In this document: positions 12,173 to 26,158 of the stretch, one piece after another | Layout of the letters: each line of letters starts with the position of its first letter | How positions within the stretch are numbered: the stretch's first letter is position 1 | Assembly: GCA_015345905.1 (NCBI GenBank) | Contig: JADDTR010000011.1 | Location: 682,001 to 746,000, forward strand | Source: Aotearoamyces nothofagi | Taxonomy: Eukaryota; Ascomycota; Leotiomycetes; Leotiales; Tympanidaceae | Direction: 5' to 3' | DNA: 64,000 nucleotides | Program-made: the position numbers and the translations under genes | The notes under the pieces: generated by a model | The model's database searches: none | Seen by the model: the letters and a program-made list of their open reading frames with translations, nothing else | What the model was told of the DNA's origin: nothing

Positions 12173-12801
12173 GCCCGAAGCAGAGAGCTTCAATGCAAAG
12201 AAAGCAAATCAAATTGCAATATTAACACAATCGAAAGATTTGCACAAGAGATGGATTTCTATATTGCAGAACTGAGCGGTTGCTATGAGATGTATAAGAT
12301 GTGCATTGCGTCCTTGAGATCACGGCAGAGAACTTGACTGTGATATAATGCGACAATCGGCCTGCCTAATCCGGAAAAGCAATCCGCGGCACGGCGTGTT
12401 GATCTTGTCAAGACTCCGAAATATCGAATATATTTAAGAACAACGAGGATATAAAGTAGAGCATAAATCCTACTTTAAAAAGTCTCAGGTTTTACCTAAG
12501 CATATTGAAAAACTATTAAAAGTCGTGTCTGTATACTCTGCTCAAACCGTTATAAATGCTTTAAAGAAGGATCTACATTATACATGTTCGTTGGAAACCT
12601 ATCTGTACTTAATTCATAGATATATCGCTCCTCAATAAGAAGACCGTGAACAGGCAGTATATATTCATCTCCTAGATCTTATCCCTTAATCGTTACACAA
12701 ATGAAGCCCAATCATCATCACAGGTATCATATCCTCTAGACTCCGTGCTCCCAATCAACCATTCCGCTTTCCCTGCACGCCGTCGCCAAAAAAGGAAAAA
12801 A
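12173..12801. other. Intergenic region upstream of the beta-lactamase-like gene
   Basis: About 630 bp between two tandem minus-strand genes: promoter of the hydrolase and 3' flank of seipin. It is moderately AT-rich. No coding sequence, RNA or repeat was recognised. Confidence 0.5.
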
Positions 12802-14290
12802 TCATTGCGGACCCTTTTCTGCCCGCGACCTCCTCCTCTGTGCCGCACTTATACTTCCACCTCCTTCACTGAACGAAGTTCCAATTCCCGAATCCGATCT
12901 TCCTACTCTAAGGCCCCCTCCGATGTTGACTGGTTCTTCCGACTCGTCATCGGCCTCCGGGCCCAAGGGCTGTTGTGCAGTCTCGTCCATAACGTATTCC
13001 TCGCTGTCATCTTCATTCTTAACTCTCGGCACATATCTCAACGGTGCTTGACGTCCGTATGTCGGAAACGTGCGGATTGTATCGCTCAAGTCCGCCTCGT
13101 CCGTCTCTAAAGCTGCATCCGCATCTTCTTCAGTTTTGATAGTGGCACCCGTACCAGTGTCCTCGCCCTTAATCTCAGCTTTGTCCTTCTTGCCCCCCAG
13201 CTTCGCCAGTAACACCCAAGCCAAGGCCGCAAATAGTACTTCTGCGAGCCAAAATAACGACGTAAAGAAGAATAACGAGAAGATCCGGTGATTATACATA
13301 AGCCACCTGATTCCCGAGAATCTTGCCCGGAGTTTAAGCAGGACATCATAGACCTGAATATCCTGCCCTCTCCCTTGCAACTCCAGATAGACCGTATTCG
13401 GCACGTTCTTCCAGCCCTTTTTAAACACCACACCCTCCGCCATTTTAATCTCCAACTTCTCTGCATCCCGTTGCCAGCCTAGCAAGTACCATGGCAAGCC
13501 TGAGATCTGTTTGGCAAGGGTGACGAGGCGAGGTTGGTATGTTAAGATCGCTTGCCGCCTCGTCGAGTACAGGACTACTTCGGAAGGGACCTCGAAGATA
13601 ACAGTATCCGCCAGGATGACAGAGCGAAAGTTAAAAGGCAAGTTGGTGTTCAGTATAGTCCGTGTAAAGGTGGGTGACAGAAAGGCCATGTCAAGCATAA
13701 AGTTTCCAGCTTCGAGGTTCAGCGGGGAGCGAGGGAGATCGAGCTCCAGCACCACATCGTAGGTCTGCTGCGGTATTATTGATGAATCGAGTGTAACGAA
13801 GCCATATGGATTTGGCCCTTCACTACAAGAAGCACTTAGTTAGCAGATGCGCGTCTTATAAAGCCAGGGCAAGTGGATGCATGATTCTCCCGACGTGTAG
13901 CAACTTACCCAAACTGCAAATGCACCACCCGCTCAACCCCGATCTGCGGAATGAAGTTCATGTAGAATAACACATAGGCAAAAACTGCCAGGCCGAATAA
14001 TATCGCAGAAGTGACGAAAAACAGTGCTGTGTTGAGGTATGTCCGCTGTGCGCTCGGCCCTGTAGCTATGCGCACCGGCGCAAGGATCATATCCTATATA
14101 ACTACTGTTAAAAGATGTTCTTTCTTCACGGAATACGTAAAAGAAGAGTTCTCACCATGGCTGCTATCGCTGTTCGACGGCTCGGGGTGGAGAGGGATGA
14201 AGCTCGTACGTGTTGTTGGAACTGCCAGAATGACGTCGCGGTTGGCGAGGGAATTGGTGGGGCAGAGTACACGTCAATGTCGAAAGGCAT
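12802..14290 (-). CDS. SEI1: Seipin family protein
   Basis: Three exons (14290-14156, 14093-13909, 13822-12802) give 446 aa. Two membrane segments flank a lumenal domain: about 66-90 (ALFFVTSAILFGLAVFAYVL) and about 287-313 (SLFFFTSLFWLAEVLFAALA). The lumenal part contains the seipin signatures NPYGFVTLDSS, LELDLPRSPLNLEAGNFM and the FSGIRWLMYNH segment before the second membrane span. Seipin forms oligomeric rings at ER-lipid droplet contacts and controls droplet formation. The ~130-residue cytoplasmic tail is acidic and Ser-rich with no known domain. A second in-frame ATG at 14326 would add 12 residues, so the start is uncertain. The yeast orthologue is Sei1 (Fld1). Confidence 0.92.
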
Positions 14291-14654
14291 GGCAGGGGTG
14301 GAGGAATAACCAAAGAGTAATGCCATAATGGGCTGTACAGAAATATAGAATAGACACAAAAGATGGATACAGGCTGAAGAAGTGTGTCTGTTGAATATTT
14401 ACCGCATTTACACACAAGCACAGAGTATTTTCACATTGTCTCAGGCTCTCAGCCATGTTCCACTTACAGTACAACGGATTTATTACTACTCAAAGCCATG
14501 TCGTCTCGTCGTCTGTATAAATATAAGGGTTCAATGCTCAGAAAATCCTTCCATCATTCCAGAAATCAATCGCAGAAAACAAAACATCATGGTAACATGC
14601 CTAAAAAAGGATTCAAATGAAGTTCCACAAATCGTACTCCTCGCAGCCAAATAA
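14291..14654. other. Intergenic region between seipin and the F-BAR gene
   Basis: About 364 bp hold the seipin promoter (near 14291) and the 3' flank of the F-BAR gene. Several short open frames overlap here on both strands; none resembles a known product. Confidence 0.5.
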
Positions 14655-17544
14655 CTAGCACTTTTGAAGATAGTTGCTTGGTACCAGACCAGGTCTGCCA
14701 TTCCTTCCAGTCACTTCTGCCTCCCACCATCCGTCGTCTTGAAGCCTCAGTACGGCAAGCACATCTCCCTTGGAGAAGCTAAGCTCCTCGGGAATGGCAG
14801 CTTGATACATGTATAATGCACGTGCTAGTAAATGTCAGTCAGTATACGGGAGGAATATAAATACAATTGATGGCTTACCAAAATGGATGATTGGACGGCC
14901 ATCTCTAGTGAATTGGCGGCCATCTGCAACACTCTTACTTCGCTGTCTTTGTACGGCTTGAGGCTGCGGTACACCCCCTCCATAATAACTACTCATAGGT
15001 CTAGAGTTGCTGTTGGCCACGGGTCCGAAACTTCCGTGTCGGCTTCTCTGTGATCCATAACCATCATCAGATCCTGGCGCAAGTTGCATAGCCATTTCAC
15101 CACCCATGCGGCTACTGCCAGGGCGTGATTGGTCACGGAAAGGTGCTGGTGAAACAGCTCGAACAACAGAGTTGGGGGAATTGTGACGGTAATACGATTG
15201 ATCTGAACCACGCTTTTGAGCCACTGATTGAGGATGACCGCGTTGACTGCCTGCATATGGATTTGGTGATGCCGAACGATAAGACTGTCGTGGGTCTGCT
15301 TGCATATCTGGACGAGGTGATACGCTTCGGGTGGGAAGGGGAGAGGTAGCTCTTGGCATATCATTTCCGCGTGTTCCAGAGCGTGATTGCGGTCCTGAGC
15401 CATATCCACCGCGAGATTCAGGCCGTGATGGCGTGTTGTACACATTCTGAACTTGGCCAACATACTTCTGAGTAGTCTGCTGCATTTGCTTAGAGGTAAA
15501 GGCAGGTTGTGGAAGGCCTAGTCTCTGCACCGGTGGCTGGTCATAGGAAGGAGGTGGTGTACCACGCATACCAGCCTGTAAGGCTCCGTTTGCCATAGGA
15601 GCCGGAACTCTTGCACTGCTCTGTGCGCCTGGAGCAGGTGTTGCAATTCCAGCATAGTGCTCAGCTGATATTCGAACAGATGACTGCTTAGTTACATTTT
15701 TCAGCTCTGCCAATGCTTGTGCGATTGGATCAAGCTCTTCTTGATTCTGGGATGGACTCTCCTGTGCAGGCTTGTTTCGTCGGTCTGGTGTCGCAACATC
15801 AAAAACGTTGTTGCCTACGTTAAGTTGAAAACTTGCACGTGGATCAGCAGGTTCTGGACTTGCAGTCTGTCTGTCTGTAATCAAGTTTCCCTGGGAGTTC
15901 TGTCCATACGAATCTGCGCGACGAGTGGGACTTGTCAGCGGTGTACCCCTGTTGGACCAGGTATTCCTATTCGTAGGGGAAGTAACCGATGGCTGCATAT
16001 CTTTCTCGTGCTTGCTCTTCCTCCTAAAAGGGCTATTGAAGAAACCACTCCTCTTCTTCTGAATTTGCTTTTCACCGCCAGGTGACAGAACAATGTCTTG
16101 TTTGAGCGGAGATTGCTTCGCACTAGGCATTTCTTGACTTGAGAAGGAAGTTGGGTTAGAGTAGTCGCTCTGGGAGTCTCGACTGGATGGTCTGGCTCCA
16201 CTATGAGCTGAGCTTCTCTCCGAGGGTGGCCCAGTCCGACAAAGCATGGTCATGCCATCCATGGGATAGGGGTCATGTGGAACTGCAGCCAAAGGACCAT
16301 GCTGAGACTGGTCGTACGAAGGTCTTTTGTGTTCCTGCTGGAACTGTGGTCGTGTCCTATCTGCTAAAGCCTTTTGGGGGGTTATCGTAGTCTCCCGATC
16401 ATCTGGCTCATGGTGGCCCAGATCTCGTGCAAGGCTTGACTTAGGGTCATGATGAGATTCGAACATCGAAGGCTGGGGAGAAGAGCTTCTGAATGCTGGA
16501 TTGATGGTCCGTTGGAATTGTGCTACCGAATAATTCTCATCTTCTGATACCTCTGACTGAGTATCGGTAACGTCACCCCTACAGAAGTTGATATACTTAG
16601 GAGGATCCGGGATCTCTTGGCCAGTACCGCGCTCCTTGATGAAGCCGATTATATCCTTCTCAACCTCGCAGTTTTCTAGTGATAGGCGGATCTTTTCGCA
16701 AGATGCATCATCGCTGACACAGACGGTTGAAGCAATGTTGGCAAAGGTCCACAAGCTGCTCTTTGTAAAGTCCAGTCGTTCCTCTTCAAGGTCTTGAAAC
16801 TTGTCTGCGGCAGCCTTCCAGTCTCTGTTCCACCTGCCAGTAGTCTCCTCCAGAATCTTAACTGCTGCTTCGTATTCTGTATTAGATGTTGCAACATTGA
16901 TCTGAGTCTTCTCCAATTTCGCCTTGTTCTTGCGCTCTTCTTGTCCCATCACCATATGACCCTGAGCCAGGTATCCCTTTATCTTAAGGCATTCCTGTTC
17001 GTACTTGTCGCGGGTCTTGTTGACCTGCTGCGTTTGCTGGACCTTGACCTTGAGTAGTTTCTCGATGCCAACTTGTATGATCTTTCGTCGTTCCTTCATT
17101 GCTCCTGCAAATGCCGCCAGCGGCTCTTCGAGTTCACTCTTCATCTGTCCAGCAATGCCTTGATGCGACTTGCCCATCGCCTCAACCTCCCCTCGCATAA
17201 CATCCATCGAGGTACGAAGTGTGCCGGTCTCTTGTGAACCCAGAGGTTTACGACACAACGCTAGGAGTTTTCGAGAATATTCGTCTTCGATTGCGGCTCG
17301 AGCTAAAACCAGTTAGCATGAGGCTTTACGAGGTGGCAAGGAACGTACCATTGTAGAAGATCTTCAATTCATCGCAAGTCTGCTTCGCATTATGCATGCG
17401 CTCCAGCATAGGAGGAACACCTGCATCATCTTTGCCCCAGAAGTTGTTGGCAACTTTTGCAGTTAGCATGGGAGCACTCTTATAGAATGGTATGTTCTTA
17501 CAGGATAGAGCTACCGATGGGCCATCAGAGACCGTGCCAGGCAT
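14655..17544 (-). CDS. Cdc15/Imp2/Hof1-type F-BAR and SH3 cytokinesis protein
   Basis: Three exons (17544-17349, 17302-14879, 14824-14655) give 929 aa. Residues about 10-270 form an F-BAR module (NNFWGKDDAGVPPMLERM at the start, then ARAAIEDEYSRKL and long coiled coil). Residues 300-860 are disordered and rich in S, P, Q and R. The last ~57 residues are an SH3 domain: ARALYMYQAAIPEELSFSKG, DDGWWEAEV and the closing GLVPSNYL. The SH3 core is carried by a separate small last exon. This layout matches Cdc15 and Imp2 of fission yeast and Hof1 of budding yeast, which bend membrane and scaffold the contractile actin ring at septa. Filamentous fungi usually have one such gene. The Ser/Pro-rich middle is typical of phospho-regulation. 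Confidence 0.92.
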
Positions 17545-18913
17545 GATGCCGAACCGTTCTCAATGTATTGTTAATGCTCAGCGAAATAAGGGTTCGAGGA
17601 GAGCGAAGTGTGTTATAAAATGTCAATGCTCTTTCGCACGCCTCTGATAGTATTTCAGAGATTAAGTTTAAGAAGCCGTTGGATTCCGTGGAGGTGTTGG
17701 AATGGAGTGGCAGGCACATATTGGTCGGGATAGGCTTAACAGTGATATTGTTGATAGCGATCCGTCGTCGGGGCAACCAACCCTGGATGGCTTTGGCGAT
17801 AAATGGCCCTCGCTGCACCCACACCTGCATTCAGGCTCCATAATTTCTAGCGGTTATCCTGTTGACCTCACCACTCGATGTTACTAAATTTACATGGAGT
17901 CTAGGACGGGTCTAAAGGAAAGGTATTCTCTCCTTAACAGCGGATGAGATAGTTCCAATTTATCAACAGTATTTAGCTGTAGCGTACAATCTATAGCACA
18001 CACACGCGGCACAAATATCAACAGTCGACTATAGATGATAGATTATTGTTTGTATCTAGGTAATTTCTGAGTCATAAAACTAATAATATAATTAATATTC
18101 CAACTCACTAACTAGAGTTAGAAGATAGAATTGATACCGCATTAATGATATTATTATTTATTATTTATTCGTTATCAGTTATTATAAATTATTACTCAAT
18201 TCAAAACAATCTTTCTATGCAACCCTCTTCAAACGCAGTTTAAATATCAAATAAAGACTACGAGATAATCATTGAGGATTCCCTGAAGCTTTGCGTTCCT
18301 TCCCTATGTATGTACCTATGAACGGAATATAGCTACTCTGATATCAGACTTCGCTGGAAACACTGAAATGGAGAAGCGCGCTGCCGCCATGGTGCACAAT
18401 AGACCTGCGTATCACGTGCTACATCACCAGTCAGGCCTGCACTGGTAACAGGGCTGGGGATTGCTGCCAGTAAGCCTACGAAACTGGCATATACTCGTCG
18501 CGGGCATACGGCCATAAACTCTAATCCAGCACGAGAGCGTTTTGTACAGTACTCTACCTCCGTACGTACGCGCGGTACGCAAACGAAGCTGCCACGGCTG
18601 CTGCCAGCGGTTTGCAGGGATATGCAAGCTACCCTGAACCAGTGATTATGTCAGCAGACACTAGTTGAGGCTCTTTGCTCTAACCGAAAGAGCGCGAGAT
18701 CCAGACGGTACCTTGCTCCACCACTCAATTCTGTCTACCTTCCCTCACATCTACCCTTGACTGTTCGAGAACCGGTTGAACAACGACATAAATCTTCATC
18801 TGTCTATATCCATGTCCCTGCGGCCTAGAGACTTCTTCTTGTCAATTGTAAGGCTCGAGAGGGAGGCTTCCTAGGAGCTGTTGACCTCTGCGACCTGCCA
18901 GCAACCTTACTCG
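17545..18913. other. Divergent intergenic region upstream of the F-BAR gene and NOT1
   Basis: 1.37 kb separate the two divergent start codons. About 18040-18215 is strongly AT-rich (runs of TTATTATTTATT), unlike the flanking DNA. Closer to NOT1 (18700-18900) the + strand becomes pyrimidine-rich, as in fungal core promoters. No gene or RNA was recognised. Confidence 0.6.
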
Positions 18914-21900
18914 ATGGTCCCCATTCACCATCGAGGCGGCACATTCACACCTTCGCCCGCGCAAAGCATAGTCACGGCACCCAGTCCGCACGGATCCCAC
19001 ACCGGTGGTATAAGTGCTGGACCTAGTCCTAGTACCCCCACTGGATCAAACTCTCTCACGAAAATTGTCGTCGCACAAGTCTACCTCCTCCTCAGTACCA
19101 TCAAGGAGGACAAGGATCGAACGAAGTGGGAAACACAGGCTGAACAGCTCAGAAAGGTAGGCCATGACGACGAGCTCCCCTCGATATCTAGAACTAACAT
19201 ACTTCCTATAGCTGATCGATGAACACGGCATGGAAGTATTTCAGAAGTACTTCAGCCGACTGGTAGTCGGCAATGCTCCTCAGATATTTCCAGGCTTAAG
19301 CAGGACTGTCGCAAACCCAGGAAACTACCAGATTCTCGTTGGTGAGATTCGCAAGGTATCTCACGATGTTGAACAAGCCGGGAAGATTGCGGAGTCCATC
19401 GAGACAGCAAATGAGGATCTTTTCCGCGATTTTGACCTCTCTACATTCATGGAGCACTTCAAGATGGACGCCCTCGAGAAGACAATCCTGGCACTAGCCT
19501 TTAAGACCTGCTCGAGATCAGATCTGAAGACGAAGGGTGAGTTGCCTAGTGATGTTAAACATATCACAGCTAATGCTAACGACTCGTAGCTGATGCGATT
19601 TTATCTGCAAACTATCAAACCTTTCTCCAAATTCTAGCCCGCCCAGATGCCAATCTCCACGAAGACCTTTCACCATCTTTCATAGCTACCATTGTCGATC
19701 GGTTCATCCAAGAACACCCGCCGAACTTCAACGAACAGGCTCGAGCTGACCTCCAAATGGCCATAAGATACCGATATTCACAATCAGACCAAGAGGTTCC
19801 GCCCACTGAAGTTCTGGCTGCACTGTATCTTTTGAGAATCATCTTCGAACATTCTCCTCTGGCTCTCTATATCCGGCGCAGCGGCTCCGCATTTACAGCA
19901 GACGAAGAAGCCTGCACAAAATATCTTGAAAAGGTCGTAAATTTCCGGTTAGATGAAGAACAGGTTGCAATAGCTCTCCTCTATGCAGCTATTAGCCGCA
20001 CGCCAAAAATTTCGACGGTCATTTTTGTCAAGAGCCTTCGGAAGATTGTCCCGAAAAGCTTTAATTGGCAACAAGTTGTGAGCCAGTTTGATCAGGAAGA
20101 ACTCCGAGTCTCCCACGAGCAATTCTTGTCTCTATATCATGCATTGCGACCCCTCGCGGATATTGAAGGGGATGGCTCTCTCGATATTCAGAATTTATGG
20201 GCAGGACGATGGCATAATACAGAAACACAACTATCCTTTATCAGCGCATACTCCTCCTTAACACCGGAACAGCTCGACGCCACTACTATTCCCGGCTTGC
20301 AACCCTCATTCACCCTAGAGGACTACTCGGATGCTACACCAAATGTCCAAGAGCGGGCCGCTCAGTCCATTAGACATCCTCTGGTATCCGTCGCTGCGCT
20401 CGATGCTGTGTTCCACGTAGCCCTACAATCTCCAGCTGCTTCAGATACGGCTGAAGCCAAGAGGTTGTTTCAGGAAGTGGTCGTTCCAAACCTTGACGTC
20501 TTCCTTGTGTCAGCTTTTGGCGTCGCAAAGCCTTGGCCTGAATTGGCAAACGATACTGTCAACTCTTTGTTTGATCGCTTCTTATACAAAATAGACCCGA
20601 ACTATGATTTTGTCCTGTATTCGCTCTGGCGTAAAGATAGAAGCTGGGTTGTCCAACGTCTCATTGAAGCGCATGCAAGAAGTCCTCTTGAGCTGCCAAT
20701 TATACTAGACCACGCCACAAGGCTCGGATGGCTAGACGATCTACTTATTCTCAATGGCTTTGGACTGGATCTCGCAGCTCTCGCACATGCAAAGGGTTCA
20801 CTAGATTTGGATCACTGGCAGCAGAAGCATGCACAACATCACCATGAACTCGCTCAAATGCTCTTGACGTTTTTGAATATCAAAGCGCAACATGAGCTCC
20901 AGGTACAGAGGATGGATCAAGAACAGTTGTTGAGCGTAATGCTGCCAGTGAAGACTGTTTACGCATTACTCAATATTCTGACTGCAATCTTGCCTCGGTC
21001 TTTAACTGCAGATCAGATAATAGTTCAGCGCGCATGCATTACAGCCTATCCTCGGCTCATAAATTATGGAGAAGGTTTTGACGACATCATTGACGCCAAT
21101 GGCTTGGAACACAACTCCTTACCCGAAGAGGCCAACGAGAAGATGGAGGAACACTATAAGAGAATGTATAGCGAGGAGATTAAAGTTCGAACTGTTGTGG
21201 AAGCTTTGCTAGGATATAAGCATTCTCGTGTTGCTGCCGATCAAGAGGTTTTCGCTTGCATGATCCACGGTCTATTCGACGAATACACGTTGTATAGCAC
21301 CTACCCATTGGAAGCCCTCAAGACTACTGCCGTACTGTTTGGTGGTATCATCAAGGCTAAACTTCTCCCAGATTTACCTTTGGAGGTAGCCCTAGGCATG
21401 ATCCTAGACGCTGTGAAAGACAATCCCACTGACCAACCCATGTACAAGTTTGGTTTGGAGGCGCTAAAACAAACGTTCGAACGTTTCACCGAATGGCCTG
21501 GCTTCTGTAGACACCTAATACAGATCCCAGGCCTTCAGGGAACGGACGTCTGGGTTCGAGCTGAGGAGGTAACCCGGGAACAAGACGAAGCTACCCGCAA
21601 TGGGAATGGTACAATACTTCCGTTAGATCCTGTCAACGGTGGGGGTATAACCAACGGCAATTTCGAAGACATGGCTTCTCAAGATCTTACAGTACGCCCA
21701 TTCACTTCCATCAATGCTGAACAAAACTATAACAACAACTACGAAGCGCCTTCAGATGATACTCAAGAGAAGGTCTTATTTGTGTTGAACAACATCACCG
21801 AAAGGAACCTCGACTCTAAGTTCAAGGAGCTCAAAGACGTTATGAGGGACGAATACCAACAGTGGTTCGCTGGACATCTCGTTGAGGAGCGTGCGAAAAT

Positions 21901-24900
21901 GCAACCAAATTATCACCAACTTTACCTTGACCTTGTGCGACTTTTTGAGAACAAAGGTCTGTGGGCGGAGATTTTACGAGAAACGTATGTTAGTGTCGTC
22001 CGCATGTTGAATGCTGAAGCCACAATGCAATCTTCCACCGAACGCGCACACCTTAAGAATCTCGGCGGCTGGCTGGGATCTTTGACTCTGGCCCGTGACA
22101 AGCCAATCAAGTACCGAAATATCGCTTTCAAACAACTCCTTCTCGAGGCCTTTGATACTCAAAGATTGATTGTTGTGATCCCCTTCGTTTGTAAGGTCCT
22201 CCGTCAGGGCGAAAAATCAGTTATTTTTAAGCCCCCAAATCCATGGCTTATGGACATCATACATCTTTTGATCGAACTTTATCATCATGCGGAGCTCAAA
22301 CTTAACCTCAAATTCGAGATTGAAGTCCTCTGCAAGGATCTCAAGTTGGATCATAATAGTATTCAACCATCGGATGTTATTCAAACACGTCTGCCACCCG
22401 TTGATGAACCTACGGAACCCACCTCTTTAGAGGCTGTGGACAGATTTGAAAGCCTCTCTTTGAATGGCATGGGCGGTGCACCAGGAAACGACAGATTCTC
22501 TATTCACGATATCACTGCATCCATCCCAGATCTTGGACCCCTACTAGTCTATCCTCCGGCAAATGATATGGTAAATCAAAACCGACTTCAGGAAATTGTC
22601 CGCACTGCTATTACAAGAGCAGTCCATGAGATTATTGCGCCTGTGGTTGAGCGCTCAGTCACCATAGCTGCCATTTCGACTGCCCAGATGATACACAAGG
22701 ACTTTGCTACAGAGCCAGATGAGAACCGTGTCCGATCTGCAGCTATCCATATGGTCAAGCGAACCGCCGGAAGTCTTGCCTTGGTCACATCCAAGGAACC
22801 GCTCAGAGCTAGCATGTCTAACTACATTAGAGCGGCGTCGCTCGAGCTATCTCAAGCTCTTCCTGAAGGCACAATCATCATGTGCGTCAACTCAAATCTC
22901 GACATGGCTTGTAATCAAGTGGAGAAGAAGGCCGAAGAACGCGCAGTGCCGGAAATTGAGGAGATGATCGAACCGGAACTTGAGGCTCGCCGTCGTCACC
23001 GTGCAACGAGACCGAATGAACCCTACGTTGATGCAGCTTTAAGTAGATGGGCTCTAACGATCCCAAATCCATACAAATTAATGCCAGGAACTCCTGGTGG
23101 TTTGAATCAGGAACAGATGGCTATCTATGACGAGTTCGCAAGGCTGCCACGCATTGCAGCTCTTGGAATGTCAGCACATGGTCCCTCTTCGTCCGATGCA
23201 ACCCGATCTATGGCGAATGACATCCTGCAAGATCAATACTCAGCTGTCTCTAGCCTTCCAACCCCTGCGGACACCCCGGCAATACCACATGTTGTTAGCC
23301 AACAGCAAGGATATCCCCAACCAGCTGCTCCAGTGGTAAATGGTCGAATACCTGCCCAACTAGTGGACCAGAGAGGTCTAGGTGAAAGAATCGGAGAGCT
23401 TCTTGATGATCTTGTGCGAACTGCTACTAATGCAACAGAAAGGCACTACATGGATCTTCCCCGACCTCATCCTATCATTGACATCGTCGACGCGCTCATC
23501 GGTTTGGTTATAAGAAATGCTCAGATTTCTGACGAGGTTTCAAGGTTCACTGCAGAACAGATCTGTCAGCTGTTATTTGGCCCAGTCGACGATGAACTTG
23601 CAATCGAGAGTCTTATGCATGTCTTGCGCACCTTGTGTAAATTCCCAGGAGGAACTGCGAGACAGGTTGTTATGTTCATTGCACATCAACCAGACGAGAG
23701 GCTCCTAAGTCTTCCTCTTGCGATAGCATTGGTTGCAGTAGACTTCCCACTAGTGGAGTGGCAACGTATCGATCTCGCTACGGCAAAGGCACTTCAGCAA
23801 CACAAGTTGCTAGCGTTGGAGTTTCTATTGTCTCTCATCAACCGAGTGCTTGCTGTTGAGCGGCCCATCGCGCTGTACACAGATTTTGCCAAAAGCTTCG
23901 AAGCAGTCAACCAATGGCTGCTGGAAGATCCTACATTGGAAGCCGGCCAACAGATCCAGAAAAGTCTCAGATCTTCTGGATTAGGGCAGTCGCCACCCCA
24001 TGATAATGACGAACAGTTTATTCGTTCCCAAGATCAGATGGGCTATGTCTTCGAGGAATGGGTGAACCTGTGCGGCAATCCAGGTGTTACCGACAACATA
24101 CTCTATGACTTCATTGAGCAGCTACAAGACAAGCAGGTACTGAATGATAACGACAGTGCCTGCCTTTTCTTACGCGTTTGCATTGATACATCAATGGATA
24201 AGTTCGAGCAGCATGTGCAGAATGTTGGTAACCAACTCGATGGTTTCATCTCAATTGATGCCCTGGCAAAGCTTATTGTGCGTCTGGTCACAAAGTTTGG
24301 CGAACGCATTGGAGAAGTCAAACGCAGCAAGCCTATTTACCTGGATGCGATCTTGTCGTTGATTCTCCTCGTCCTAAATCATCACCACATTAGGCGAGGT
24401 GAGCGCTTTAATCAAAAGGTCTTCTTCAGATTGTTTTCGACGATGCTGGTTGAATTCAGTATTTCTGCTGACCAGTTTTCACCCGATGACCGAGAACAGA
24501 TTCTCCAAATCTTTGCCAAATCATTTTTGACGCTGCAACCCTCAAGCTTCCCAGGCTTCACATTTTCCTGGATTTCCCTAATATCACATCGGGAGTTTAT
24601 GCCTCACATGCTTCGTTTACCTGACCAGAGTGGTTGGGATCCGTTGGTCGAGCTCGTAGAGAGCCTTCTGTTATACCTCGGAGAGCTTCTGAAGCCACTT
24701 CACATTGCCATTGTGACTAAGGAACTTTACCGTGGGGCTCTGAAACTTCTCGTGGTACTTCACCACGATTCACCGGAATTCTTGGCTGGCAACCACATGC
24801 GCCTGTGCGCTGCAGTACCGCAACATTGTATACAGCTTCATAATGTTATTCTCACGGCTGGCCCATCCGCCTTTTCTAAGATGCCCGATCCTCTTCAGCC

Positions 24901-25625
24901 TGGCCTTAAGATTGACCGCGTCGACGAAATTCGAGAGCCTCCCGTGGTTTCAGATACCGTCGAGCTGCCTCTGCAGGACGCCGGCTTACTTGACCTCGTT
25001 GACCAAGCCCTTCAAAGCGGCCCTTCTGAAGATGCTATGGCACACATCGCTCATGCTATTCATCTGAAGAATGGACACGAGACGGCTGCGGGACACTTAA
25101 CAGTTAATGTCAATGCGAAGCTGATTGACGCAATCGTTTTGTATGTCGGAATTCGCTCCGTTACAAAGTCGACCCAGAAAGGTGGACCAGTCTTTGTTCA
25201 GGCTTCTCCAGACTCTGCTCTGCTCACCATGCTTGTTCATGAGCTTGATCCTGAAGCTAGATACTATTTCTTGAATAGCATCGTCAACCAGCTTCGATTT
25301 CCTAACGCCCATACACACTACTTCAGCCAGGCGCTATTAGAGATATGGGGCAACAACATCAATGACCAAGAAGAATCCGAAATTCGGCAACAAATCACCC
25401 GCATCTTGCTTGAAAGACAACTTGGACCTTGGCCACAACCTTGGGGACTGCTGGTCACCATTGTCGAACTTATCAAGAATGAGAAATACATGTTCTTTGA
25501 AATGCCATTTATCAAGTCAGCGCCTGATGTAAGAAATATTGTCCCTGAATATATTGAATACGAACTAACACATCTTCTAATAGGTTGCTGAACGCTTCGC
25601 TGCTCTTGCACAGCGTGCACCATAG
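18914..25625 (+). CDS. NOT1: CCR4-NOT complex scaffold subunit Not1
   Basis: Four exons (18914-19156, 19212-19536, 19590-25528, 25584-25625) give 2,182 aa, normal for Not1. The N-terminal block SLTKIVVAQVYLLLSTIKED and KLIDEHGMEVFQKYFSRL is typical. HEAT-type repeats follow. About 923-1127 is the MIF4G domain that binds Caf1 (KFKELKDVMRDEYQQWF, LHLLIELYHHAELKLNLKFE-type end). About 1180-1314 is the DUF3819 Caf40/CNOT9-binding region (RTAITRAVHEIIAPVVERSV). About 1690-2180 is the Not1 C-terminal domain that docks Not2 and Not3/5. The final exon codes only VAERFAALAQRAP. The protein organises mRNA deadenylation and translational repression in the cytoplasm. ATG 18914 is the first in-frame Met; an upstream non-coding exon cannot be excluded. 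Confidence 0.96.
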
Positions 25626-26158
25626 ATTTGGGACAATTATGACCCAAGCATCAATATGATGCGTGAATAGAATGACGGATGTCGACATGGCCATGAATAT
25701 CAACGATCGGCGAATCCGCACCTATTAAAACCTCGACTACGACGCTACGGCTCGTTCTTTGTTACATAGCCTCACCATCCAATCCATCCGTTGGCGTCCT
25801 TTTTTTCTCTCTGCATAGCGAGCGATGGATTCGGTATATTTGCACTTTGCCATCTATGATGCGGGGTAATACTTTACTTAATGGCATCATACACGACTAC
25901 ATGGTCAGGTCAGGGTACAAAAAAGAGAAACATATGGCGGGCGTGGTAGGATTGGCTTGCTTTTATGACCTGCTTGCTTAGTTATTTAAATACGAATGAG
26001 GGGCGTTAGGAACTGGTAGATATTGTTTTATGTATAACAATGGAGTTTTCTGATTCCGACATATTTTACAATTAACCACAATGTGATTTAGCAGTAGGCC
26101 AAGCATATATAATCCCTATCCTTTTTAAAACTCCAACTTCCTTTTTTTGTGGTCTTTA
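25626..26158. other. Intergenic region between convergent NOT1 and PBY1
   Basis: About 530 bp of shared 3' flank, AT-rich near 26000-26150. Nothing else was recognised. Confidence 0.6.
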
